This document shows positions 51,385 through 58,543 of a stretch of 58,543 nt of DNA, in pieces. The position numbers and the translations under genes were made by a program. Source of the DNA: Bacillota bacterium (lineage in GTDB: Bacteria > Bacillota > Sulfobacillia > JAJYWN01 > JAJZPE01); the NCBI GenBank assembly GCA_036504675.1, contig DASXUT010000067.1:1-58543 (forward strand), written 5' to 3'. Position 1 is the stretch's first letter, and each line of letters opens with the position of its first letter. The notes beneath the pieces were generated by a model, which ran no database searches, was not told the origin of the DNA, and saw only the letters and a list, made by a program, of their open reading frames with translations.

Positions 51385-52370
51385 GCGCGGTGCCGCTGGT
51401 CGAGGTCAGGGAGCTCAAGAAGTGGTTCCCGGTCAGAGACGGGGTCGTCGCCCGGACCGTCGGGGCGATCAAGGCCGTCGACGGGGTCAGTTTCACGGTC
51501 ACCGCCGGGGAGACCCTCGGACTGGTCGGGGAGAGCGGCTGCGGCAAGACGACCACCGGCCGGATGATCCTCGGGCTCATTCCGCCGACCTCCGGCGAGG
51601 TCCTCTTCGAGGGGCAGCCCGTCTTCAAGCTCGGCGGGGCCGCCCTGCGCCGGTTCCGCCACGACACCCAGGTCGTCTTCCAGGACCCTTACGCCTCGCT
51701 CAACCCGCGGATGTCGGTCGGCGAGATCGTCGCTGAGCCCCTTCTCGTCCATCGGGCCGCCCGTGGGCACGAGCGGGTCGAGCGGGTCGAAGGACTCCTG
51801 GCCGTGGTCGGCCTGGACCAGAACTACCTGCGGCGCTTCCCCCACGAACTCAGCGGCGGGCAGCGCCAGCGGGTCGGGATCGCCCGGGCCCTGGCCCTGA
51901 ACCCGAAGTTCGTGGTCTGCGACGAGCCCGTCTCGGCCCTCGACGTATCCGTCCGCTCGCAGGTCCTCAACCTGCTTGAGCGACTGCAGGCTCGGTTCGG
52001 CCTGACCTACCTGTTCATCTCCCACGACCTCTCCGTGGTCAAGCACATCTCCACCCGGGTCGGGGTGATGTACCTCGGCAAGTTGATCGAGCTGGCCGAC
52101 AAGGCCGACCTCTACCGTCGTCCCGCCCACCCCTATTCGCGGGCCCTCATCTCGGCGATCCCCAGGCCGGACCCGGAAGCCAAGTCGAAGCGGATCATCC
52201 TCGAAGGCGACGTGCCGAGTCCCGCCGATCCCCCAGCGGGCTGCCGCTTCCACGTTCGCTGCCGCTATGCCATGGCGCGGTGCAAGACTGACGAGCCGGC
52301 CTTGAGAGACCTCGGCGGCGGCCACTTGGTCGCCTGCCACCTGGCTGAGGAACTGCCGAAAGGGGACTGA
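51381..52370 (+). CDS. Oligopeptide-type ABC importer ATPase (DppF-like)
   Basis: 329 residues from GTG 51381, overlapping the DppD-like stop. Walker A GESGCGKT, signature [15 protein letters not shown], Walker [13 protein letters not shown], and the C-terminal extension with [17 protein letters not shown]. It completes the five-part importer (binding protein, two permeases, two ATPases). Three enzyme genes separate the ATPases from the permeases. Confidence 0.95.
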   Translation: MSAVPLVEVRELKKWFPVRDGVVARTVGAIKAVDGVSFTVTAGETLGLVGESGCGKTTTGRMILGLIPPTSGEVLFEGQPVFKLGGAALRRFRHDTQVVFQDPYASLNPRMSVGEIVAEPLLVHRAARGHERVERVEGLLAVVGLDQNYLRRFPHELSGGQRQRVGIARALALNPKFVVCDEPVSALDVSVRSQVLNLLERLQARFGLTYLFISHDLSVVKHISTRVGVMYLGKLIELADKADLYRRPAHPYSRALISAIPRPDPEAKSKRIILEGDVPSPADPPAGCRFHVRCRYAMARCKTDEPALRDLGGGHLVACHLAEELPKGD

Positions 52371-52375
52371 CAACG

Positions 52376-52885
52376 ATGGATGAGAAGCGTCCCCCCGCGG
52401 AAGGGACGGTCACCGTCGAAGAGGCCACCGAACAGGTCAAGTTGATGGCCCGGCGGATGGCCATGATGTACCACCACATCGGCCAAGTCCTCGTCGAGAG
52501 ACTGGGCCAGGACCAGGCCAAGGAGATCCTCCGCGAGTCGATCAAGCGCTACGGAAACGAGTGCGGCGAGATGGTCCGCCAGAGGGTCCTGGCCATGGGC
52601 CTGCCCCTGACGGCCGAGAACTTCGAGAAGGTCCCCGACCTCCCCAAGTATGGTTGGGAGACGGAATGGGCCTTCGACGAGAAAGGCGTGGCCCGCCCCC
52701 GGGTGACCCACTGCCCCCTGGCCGCCGTCTGGCTCGAGAAGGGCTCCGCCGAACTGGGCCGCCTCTACTGCGGCGTCGATCAGGCCAAGTACGAGAGCTA
52801 CGGCGGGCTGTCCTGCGTCCATCGGAAGAACCTCCTCGACGGAGACGGCCAATGCCTCTTCGCCATCGGGGAGAAGCAGGGTTGA
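52376..52885 (+). CDS. ATC-hydrolase-like protein (L-2-amino-thiazoline-4-carboxylate hydrolase family)
   Basis: 169 residues from ATG 52376. An alpha-helical N-terminus (MARRMAMMYHHIGQVLVERLG) and IKRYGNECGEMVRQRVLAMG are followed by HCPLAAVWLE near residue 112, LYCGVDQAKYESYGG near 133, and KNLLDGDGQCLF. Conserved Cys at CPL, YC and QC match the family named after Pseudomonas ATC hydrolase. Most bacterial members are uncharacterised. Found directly between the importer ATPase and a desulfurase-like enzyme, it could open a thiazoline ring to a cysteine derivative (inference). Confidence 0.7.
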   Translation: MDEKRPPAEGTVTVEEATEQVKLMARRMAMMYHHIGQVLVERLGQDQAKEILRESIKRYGNECGEMVRQRVLAMGLPLTAENFEKVPDLPKYGWETEWAFDEKGVARPRVTHCPLAAVWLEKGSAELGRLYCGVDQAKYESYGGLSCVHRKNLLDGDGQCLFAIGEKQG

Positions 52886-52929
52886 CCGCTTCACGGGCCG
52901 AATAATGCAGCGGGGGGATACGATACTCA

Positions 52930-54342
52930 ATGGCCGCGACTACGCTGCGCTACCGGATCGAGGACGCCCGCTCGCTGGTGGTCGGGGTGGGCCGGCCCGT
53001 GCCGCTCCTGGACGGGCGGGCCGTCCCCTACGTCAACCTCGATAACGCCGCCAGTACGCCGCCGCTCCGACCCGTCCTCGACAAGCTGAACCAGTTCATG
53101 GAGTGGTACTCCAGCGTCCACCGGGGGGCCGGCTACAAATCGCGGGTGGCCACCAAGGCCTATGACGAGGCCCACGAGATCGTCGCCGACTTCCTCGGCG
53201 CCGACCTCCGTTACAACACGGTCATCTTTGTCAAGAACGCCACCGAGGCAGTGAACAAGCTGGCCCACCGGATGGCGAGGATAGACGGGCTGGTCATCGC
53301 CACCGGGATGGAGCATCATTCGAACGACCTCCCCTGGCGGCGGACCGGGCCGATGGACTACGTCGAGGTCGACAGGCGTGGAGCCCTCATCCCCGAGGAC
53401 CTCGAAGAGAAGTTGAAGCGCCACCAAGGGCGGGTCAAGCTGGTTGCCGTCACCGGGGCCTCGAACGTGACCGGCTTCACCAACCCGATTCACGAACTGG
53501 CCGCGCTGGCTCACCGATACGGGGCCAAGATCCTCGTCGACGTGGCTCAATTGGCGCCCCACCGCCGGGTCGACATGCGGCCCGACGACGACCCGACCCA
53601 CCTGGACTATCTGGTCCTCTCGGGGCACAAGATTTACGCCCCCTATGGGACGGGGGCCCTCATCGGGCCGAAGTCGACCTTCCTCAGCGGCGACCCGGAC
53701 CTGGTCGGCGGGGGAACGGTGGACATCGTCACCGTCGACAGCGTCGCTTGGACCGGCCTGCCGGATAAAGAGGAAGCCGGCTCGCCCAACGTCGCCGGGG
53801 CCGTCACCATGGCCAAGGCCATGCTGGTCCTCAAGGACATCGGGATGGACCAGGTGGCCGAGCACGAGAAGAGCTTGACCCGCTATGCTCTGGAGAGGAT
53901 GGCCGACATCCCCGGGCTGCGGGTCTACGGCTCGGCCGACCCGGATGAGGTCGGCGGCAGGCTCGGGGTCATTTCCTTCAACCTGGGGGACACCCCGCAC
54001 GCCCTCGTCGCCGCGGTCCTCGCCTATGAGGCCGGGGTCGGCGTCCGCAACGGTTGCTTCTGCGCCCACCCGTACCTGCTGAAGCTGCTGGCGGTGCCGG
54101 AAGACGAAGCCAAGCGGCGCCGCGACGAGATCCTTCGCCACGACCGCACGAACCTGCCGGGGATGGTCCGGGCCAGCTTCGGAATATACAACGACCGGGG
54201 CGACGTCGACCGGCTGGTCGATGCCCTCAGACTCATCAGCGGGCGGTCCTACCGAGGCCGCTACCGGCTCGAGCCCTTCCACGGGGCGTACTACCCCGAG
54301 GGCTTTGAGTGGGCCCTCGGCGAGGCCTGGGGCTGGGAATGA
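52930..54342 (+). CDS. Class V aminotransferase, cysteine-desulfurase-like
   Basis: 470 residues from ATG 52930. YVNLDNAASTPPLRPVLDKL at the N-terminus, GMEHHSNDLPWR, VDVAQLAPHRRVDM (PLP-binding Asp), and LSGHKIYAPYGTGAL with the PLP Lys. GVRNGCFCAHPYLLKLL holds two Cys where SufS/CsdA-type enzymes have the active Cys. A C-terminal extension of ~50 residues goes past a normal SufS. It may release sulfur or ammonia from a cysteine-like product. Housekeeping Suf/Isc genes are absent here, which favours a catabolic role. Confidence 0.87.
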   Translation: MAATTLRYRIEDARSLVVGVGRPVPLLDGRAVPYVNLDNAASTPPLRPVLDKLNQFMEWYSSVHRGAGYKSRVATKAYDEAHEIVADFLGADLRYNTVIFVKNATEAVNKLAHRMARIDGLVIATGMEHHSNDLPWRRTGPMDYVEVDRRGALIPEDLEEKLKRHQGRVKLVAVTGASNVTGFTNPIHELAALAHRYGAKILVDVAQLAPHRRVDMRPDDDPTHLDYLVLSGHKIYAPYGTGALIGPKSTFLSGDPDLVGGGTVDIVTVDSVAWTGLPDKEEAGSPNVAGAVTMAKAMLVLKDIGMDQVAEHEKSLTRYALERMADIPGLRVYGSADPDEVGGRLGVISFNLGDTPHALVAAVLAYEAGVGVRNGCFCAHPYLLKLLAVPEDEAKRRRDEILRHDRTNLPGMVRASFGIYNDRGDVDRLVDALRLISGRSYRGRYRLEPFHGAYYPEGFEWALGEAWGWE

Positions 54343-54348
54343 ACGAAC

Positions 54349-54376
54349 GGCCGCGGTCCCGAGAGGGGCCGCGGCC
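54349..54376. terminator. 12-bp hairpin between two cluster genes
   Basis: GGCCGCGGTCCC and GGGGCCGCGGCC pair over 12 bp with one G-T pair and a GAGA tetraloop. No U-tract follows, so it is more likely an RNA-stabilising or attenuating element than a full stop. Confidence 0.45.
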
Positions 54377-54388
54377 TTGCACTGGGAG

Positions 54389-55636
54389 GTGCCTACCCTG
54401 ATAAAGACGGCCAACGATGATCTGGCGGCCTTGAAAGAATTGGCCTGCCGGGCGGTGGACGAGACCAGGGCGACCCTGGCAGAGTTAGCCATGGCCATTC
54501 ACGCCCACCCGGAGCTGGGCTTCGAGGAAAGGCGGGCGGTCGGACTGATCACCCGGATCCTCGAGGCTAACGGGTTCAAGGTTTCCCGGGAGGCGGCCGG
54601 CCTGGAGACAGCCTTCGTCGCCGAAGCCGCGGCCGAAGGGGGCGGGGGCGATGGCGCCGGCGCGGTATCCGACCGTGCCGGCCGGACGGTCGGCATCCTG
54701 GCCGAATACGACGCCCTGCCGGAGATGGGTCACGCTTGCGGGCACAACCTCATCGCCGCCTCGGCGGTCGGGGCCGGCTTGGCCGTCAGGCGCGCCCTGG
54801 AAGCGGGGAAGGTGACCGGGACGGTGAAGGTCTTCGGGACCCCGGCCGAGGAAGGCGGCGGGGGGAAGGTGCTCATGGCCGGCGCCGGTCTCTTCGACGG
54901 GCTGACCGCGGCCCTGGCCATGCACCCGAGCCAGCAGAACGCGGTCGGCGGCTCATGCCTGGCCGTCCGTCCCTTCACCTTTCGTTTCCGTGGTCGACCG
55001 GCCCACGCGGCGGCCTCGCCCCACGACGGGATTAACGCCCTCGACGCGGTCATCGCCACCTTCAACGGGGTCAACGCCTTGCGGCAGCAAGTCAAGCCGG
55101 ACGTCCGGATCCACGGGATCATCACCAAGGGCGGCACGGCGCCGAACATCATCCCCGAACTGGCCGAGGCCCGCTTCGCCGTCCGTGCGGCCAAGGTCGA
55201 CTACCTGGCCGAGGTGGCGGAGAAGGTGGTCAACTGCGCCCGGGCCGGGGCCCTGGCCACCGGTGCCACCCTGGAGGTCAAACAGGGGCTGGAATACGCC
55301 GACATCCTGCCCTGCCCGCCGCTCTCCGACCTGATGAGGGCGAACATGGAGAGGCTGGGCCTGACTGTTCGCGACCTCACCGGCACGGTCACCCCGGCCT
55401 CCAGCGACCTGGGCAACGTCAGCCACGTCGTGCCGATGGAGGAAGGCAACTTCGCTCTCGTCCCGCCCGAGGTCGCCTACCACACCGAGGCGTTCTGCCG
55501 AGCGGCGGGTTCCGCGGCGGCCGCCGACGTCGTCGTCGCGGCGGCCAAGGCCATCGCCATGACCGCCCTTGACCTGCTGGTCTCGGACGACGCAGCCGAG
55601 CGGGTCCGGGAAGGCTACACCGTGGCCAAAGGGTAG
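54389..55636 (+). CDS. M20-family amidohydrolase (M20D type)
   Basis: About 415 residues. The start is unclear: GTG 54389 is used here, but CTG 54398, 8 bases after GGGAGG, and TTG 54377 are also in frame. Metal ligands are in MGHACGHNLIAA (residues ~113-124) and GTPAEEGGGGK, with MAMHPSQQNA after them. The lid domain has RFRGRPAHAAASPHDGINALDA. Relatives are aminobenzoyl-glutamate, indole-acetyl-amino-acid and N-carbamoyl or N-acyl amino-acid hydrolases. It would cleave the amide bond of an imported N-acyl or N-carbamoyl compound. Confidence 0.88.
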   Translation: MPTLIKTANDDLAALKELACRAVDETRATLAELAMAIHAHPELGFEERRAVGLITRILEANGFKVSREAAGLETAFVAEAAAEGGGGDGAGAVSDRAGRTVGILAEYDALPEMGHACGHNLIAASAVGAGLAVRRALEAGKVTGTVKVFGTPAEEGGGGKVLMAGAGLFDGLTAALAMHPSQQNAVGGSCLAVRPFTFRFRGRPAHAAASPHDGINALDAVIATFNGVNALRQQVKPDVRIHGIITKGGTAPNIIPELAEARFAVRAAKVDYLAEVAEKVVNCARAGALATGATLEVKQGLEYADILPCPPLSDLMRANMERLGLTVRDLTGTVTPASSDLGNVSHVVPMEEGNFALVPPEVAYHTEAFCRAAGSAAAADVVVAAAKAIAMTALDLLVSDDAAERVREGYTVAKG

Positions 55637-55706
55637 AAACGCGCCGAGCGGGGCATAGTCCTCGTCGGCCACCCGCGAGACACCCGCCACCTGGAGATGA
55701 AAGCTG

Positions 55707-56894
55707 ATGACCCACCCGCCAGTATCGATTGTCAGGTGCGGCACCTATGACCAGGCGGCCGTCGACGCCGCCGTGGCCGAGAGCATTCGGCTCGTCGGCG
55801 GGATGGGGCGCTATGTCCAACCGGGGCAGAGGGTCCTCATCAAGGTCAACCTGCTGTCCCGGAAGAAGCCGGAAGAAGCGGTGACCACCCACCCCGCCGT
55901 CGTTGAGGCCGTTGTCAAGCTGGTCCAGGCGGCGGGGGGCAGACCGGTCATCGGCGACAGCCCGGCCGGGCCGTACACCGGACATCGGATGACCCAGATG
56001 TACCGGGTCACGGGGATGGAAGAGGTCGCCCGACGAACGGGGGCCGCCCTCAACGATGACTTCGGCGAAGCCACCCGGTCTTTCGCCGGCGGGGCTTTGT
56101 TCAAGAGCTTCAGCCTCACCCGGTCCGTCCTGGACGCCGACGTGGTCATCGCCATGCCGAAGTTGAAGACCCACGGCCTGACCGCCTATACCGGGGCGGT
56201 GAAGATCCTCTTCGGCTGCATCCCCGGGATGGGAAAGGTTGAATACCACGTCCGCCTGCCAAGGCTGGAGGACTTCGCCGGGATGCTGGTCGACCTGGCC
56301 CTCTGCGTCAGGCCGGCCCTGACGGTGATGGACGCCGTCGTCGGCATGGACGGGCCGGGGCCGTCGGCCGGGCGGATCAGACCGGTCGGCTTGATCATCG
56401 CCAGTCCGGACCCATTCGCCCTCGATGTCGCCGCCGTGTCCGCCGTGGGCCACGACCCCGGAAGGATCCCGACCATCGCCGCGGCCGGCCGGCGGGGGCT
56501 CCCGGCCCGCATCGAAGATGTCAATATACTCGGCGCGCCGCTCGATGAGGTCCGCCTGCACGACTTCGTCCTGCCCGGGACGGGCGGTATTCAGTCGGTC
56601 CAGAACCGCCTGCCGGGGCCCCTGAATCGGGCCATTCGCACCGCCATCAGCCCCCGACCCGTCTTTCACCACGACCTATGCACCGGCTGTGCCGACTGCT
56701 TCACGAGTTGCCCGCCCAAGGCCATCGAGATGCGGAAGGTGGCCGCGGATGGCCGGGGCGATCAGAAGGGCGCCGCCCGCCCCCATGTCGACCTGGGCCG
56801 GTGCATCCGCTGCTTCTGCTGTCAGGAGCTATGCCCACAGAAAGCTGTCGAGGTCCATCGGCCGTGGCTGTCGAGGGGGCTCCTGAGGACCTAG
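55707..56894 (+). CDS. DUF362 protein with C-terminal 2x[4Fe-4S] ferredoxin domain
   Basis: 395 residues from ATG 55707. The DUF362 domain (residues 1-~300) has RVLIKVNLLSRK, VIGDSPAGPY and ADVVIAMPKLKTHGLTAYTGAVK. The ferredoxin part has CTGCADCFTSCPPKAI and CIRCFCCQELCPQKAV. Such proteins are common near anaerobic redox enzymes but their reaction is unknown. Here it might pass electrons from the lone [2Fe-2S] protein of the cluster to ferredoxin. Last gene of the cluster. Confidence 0.88.
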   Translation: MTHPPVSIVRCGTYDQAAVDAAVAESIRLVGGMGRYVQPGQRVLIKVNLLSRKKPEEAVTTHPAVVEAVVKLVQAAGGRPVIGDSPAGPYTGHRMTQMYRVTGMEEVARRTGAALNDDFGEATRSFAGGALFKSFSLTRSVLDADVVIAMPKLKTHGLTAYTGAVKILFGCIPGMGKVEYHVRLPRLEDFAGMLVDLALCVRPALTVMDAVVGMDGPGPSAGRIRPVGLIIASPDPFALDVAAVSAVGHDPGRIPTIAAAGRRGLPARIEDVNILGAPLDEVRLHDFVLPGTGGIQSVQNRLPGPLNRAIRTAISPRPVFHHDLCTGCADCFTSCPPKAIEMRKVAADGRGDQKGAARPHVDLGRCIRCFCCQELCPQKAVEVHRPWLSRGLLRT

Positions 56895-56942
56895 GATCGG
56901 GTGACGCCGCGGAACGCGTTCCTGCTCCGCGACCCAGACACA

Positions 56943-56970
56943 AAGGCCCGCCGGATTGCCGGCGGGCCTT
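56943..56970. terminator. Terminator of the GntR cluster
   Basis: AAGGCCCGCCGG and CCGGCGGGCCTT pair perfectly over 12 bp (loop ATTG). The + strand tail is CTCG and the minus-strand tail TTGTG, so it can act in both directions. Confidence 0.65.
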
Positions 56971-57118
56971 CTCGTAACCGCTCGCCACCTTGTTATGCAA
57001 CCTCACCCTTGTCACGCAGCGGGAATAGGATGGGGCAGACCAGGCGTCCGCGGCCGGCCGCGCCCCGCGGGCCACCCACGGGCCGATGGACAGGTATCGC
57101 GCCAGGGGGAGGAGTCCG

Positions 57119-57871
57119 GTGGCAGCCCTCGACGACGCCCTCACCTATTTCCCGTTCGGCAGCCGCATCCTTCGGTTGACCGTCCCCCGCCTTCATGGGA
57201 CCGACGTGAAGATCCTGCAGCACCTGTGCAACGCCAGCCCAACGGTCCATGGGGAGGTCCCCACCGACGGCCTCTATGGGTCGGAGACGGCCAGGGCGGT
57301 CCAGCGCCTGCAGGCCCTGTTCGAGGTGGACGGCGATGGGTTTGCCGGACCGAAGACCTACTACGCCCTGGGTCACCTGACCGGGGGATACCTCGTCAAC
57401 GGGCCGGAATTCGGGAGCCGCCCGCTGGCCGAGGGGGACACCGGCAACGACGTCCGGATCCTCCAGAACCGGCTGGTGGCCAGCGGGTCAAGCTTCGCCC
57501 GTATCCTCGGGCGTTCCCCGGACGGGGAGTTCGATCTCCGCACCACCCAGGCCCTGCTGGCCTATCAGGAGGCCATCCAGGGGCTGAACCCCGGGGTCCC
57601 GGTGACCGGTACGGCCGGGCCGGAGACCTATGACTCGCTCTGGGTCTTCAGCGGTTACGGCGGGCGGACCCTCCGCCGGCGGCGGAAGGGCCACGACGTC
57701 TACTCCCTCCAGAAGACGCTCACCCAGACCGGCTTGTTCAGTGGCGAGGAGGACGGCTTTTTCGGACCGATGACCGAAGCCGCCGTCAGGCGTCTGCAGA
57801 GGGAGGCCGGGTCGACCGTCGACGGGGTGGCCGGCTCAGAGGTCTTCTACCACTTGGCACTGTGCCTATGA
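57119..57871 (+). CDS. Protein with three peptidoglycan-binding domains
   Basis: 250 residues from GTG 57119, with GGGGGAGGAG upstream; ATG 57086 is an alternative. Three PG_binding_1 repeats: VKILQHLCN..GLYGSETARAVQRLQ, VRILQNRLV..GEFDLRTTQALLAYQ and VYSLQKTLTQ..GFFGPMTEAAVRRLQ. No signal peptide or catalytic domain is visible. Such proteins in spore formers bind cell wall or cortex. The absence of a signal suggests a mother-cell or non-classical location. Confidence 0.85.
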   Translation: MAALDDALTYFPFGSRILRLTVPRLHGTDVKILQHLCNASPTVHGEVPTDGLYGSETARAVQRLQALFEVDGDGFAGPKTYYALGHLTGGYLVNGPEFGSRPLAEGDTGNDVRILQNRLVASGSSFARILGRSPDGEFDLRTTQALLAYQEAIQGLNPGVPVTGTAGPETYDSLWVFSGYGGRTLRRRRKGHDVYSLQKTLTQTGLFSGEEDGFFGPMTEAAVRRLQREAGSTVDGVAGSEVFYHLALCL

Positions 57872-57950
57872 GATCTCGCCCGAAATCTCTTCCGGACGGT
57901 GGCCGGATGTGGTAGTCTTTGGGCGTAAGCCACTTTAGGGGGGACGACCG

Positions 57951-58543
57951 GTGCGTTTTCTCCGGGCCCTCTTGTTGACCGTATTCCTCCTGGTCCTCCT
58001 GGTGGACCTGGTCGTGGTCGAAGTCGCCCTTGGACTCAACGGAACCGTGCTCAGTCCCGGCTATGTCATCGGCGGCCTCGACCGCGCCGGGGCCTACCAG
58101 ACCTTCCGCGACCTGGCCGTGAAGTCACTGACCGAAGGCGCCACCGACCAATCCGCCAAGATCATGGCCGAGGCGGTCGCCGAGGCGGCCACCCCTGAGC
58201 TTCTCCGGTCGCAGGTCCAGATCATCCTGCCGAAGCTCTACGGCCTGGTCAAGGACCCCCAACCGCAGCCCACGCTGGTGATCGACCTGACCGAGTTCAA
58301 GGCGACCTTCCTGGCCTCCATCGAACGGCGGGCCAAAGAACTGGGCGCGCCCAAGTCGGTGATCGCCGAGGTCAAGGCCGAGCTGTCGGCGGCCGTCCCA
58401 AAACAGCTCGACCTGATCAAGAGCCTGCGGCTCGACCCCCAGGACCTGACCGCAATCGCCGGCTATTACCACACCTATCAGTCCGGCCTGGCCGGCGCGG
58501 CGGTCCTGGCGATCGTCCTGATCATCCTGATCGTCGTCCTCGC
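57951..58543 (+). CDS. Membrane protein, N-terminal part (runs off the window)
   Basis: GTG 57951 follows AGGGGGGACG. 197 complete codons without a stop. N-terminal hydrophobic helix (FLRALLLTVFLLVLLVDLVV), then an extracytoplasmic region with SPGYVIGGLDRAGAYQTF and long helices, and at the edge a second hydrophobic segment (LAGAAVLAIVLIILIVVL). The layout looks like large uncharacterised membrane proteins of Gram-positive bacteria with an N-terminal helix, ~160-residue outer domain and C-terminal helices. Function unknown. Confidence 0.7.
   Translation, partial: MRFLRALLLTVFLLVLLVDLVVVEVALGLNGTVLSPGYVIGGLDRAGAYQTFRDLAVKSLTEGATDQSAKIMAEAVAEAATPELLRSQVQIILPKLYGLVKDPQPQPTLVIDLTEFKATFLASIERRAKELGAPKSVIAEVKAELSAAVPKQLDLIKSLRLDPQDLTAIAGYYHTYQSGLAGAAVLAIVLIILIVVL

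Overview
The window is GC-rich (well above 60% by eye), almost fully coding, with strong Shine-Dalgarno sites and many GTG/TTG starts. A LexA box of the Bacillus type (CGAAC-N4-GTTCG), a DarA-type cyclic-di-AMP receptor, ferredoxin-linked 2-oxoacid and aldehyde oxidoreductases, and a corrinoid methyltransferase system all point to a high-GC, probably anaerobic member of the Bacillota. The exact taxon cannot be read from the sequence.

Layout. 1-5079 (+): a four-subunit 2-oxoacid:ferredoxin oxidoreductase (alpha cut by the window edge), a tungsten-type aldehyde ferredoxin oxidoreductase, and a MoaD-like domain that runs in frame into a CitE-like lyase. 5092-6201: a glutamate synthase domain-3 remnant, then a G-poor non-coding stretch with a perfect consensus promoter, repeated GGCACTTAA motifs and a terminator. 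6202-11935: dedA (-), then sdhCDAB (+). A decayed IS200/IS605 element sits exactly at the sdhB stop codon and separates it from its terminator. 11965-18012 (-): darA, a membrane protein, and a MacAB-like efflux operon with a duplicated adaptor. 18169-18708: a 5'-truncated methyltransferase. 18867-27446 (-): a branched-chain-type (HAAT) ABC importer with acyl-CoA ligase, KAS III-like enzyme, TetR regulator and iron-sulfur flavoprotein. 27711-28442 (+): a MetH-activation-domain-like protein. 28571-34412 (-): an operon of MttB-family methyltransferase, corrinoid protein, methyl-H4folate methyltransferase, sigma-54 activator and lysine 2,3-aminomutase, preceded by a -24/-12 promoter that matches consensus exactly. 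34993-39875 (+): a LexA-controlled mutagenesis cassette (ImuB-like, small DUF6504-like protein, DnaE-type polymerase). 40426-41814 (+): an alpha-oxoamine synthase under a promoter with an 18-bp palindromic operator. 42259-56894 (+): a GntR-controlled catabolic cluster of oligopeptide-type ABC importer, fumarate-reductase-like flavoprotein with a lone [2Fe-2S] partner, amidohydrolase, ATC-hydrolase-like protein, class V aminotransferase, M20 amidohydrolase and DUF362 ferredoxin. 57119-58543: a peptidoglycan-binding protein and a partial membrane protein.

How it fits together. Most of the window serves uptake and oxidation of organic nitrogen compounds and carboxylic acids: two importers, an acyl-CoA ligase, acyl-CoA- and ferredoxin-linked oxidoreductases, and methyl transfer from a quaternary or methylated amine to tetrahydrofolate. 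The most unusual items are the sigma-54 MttB/KamA operon, a catalytically dead TnpB in an IS element whose promoter carries a LexA box, the promoter/RNA region at 5650-6164, and the uncharacterised GntR cluster.
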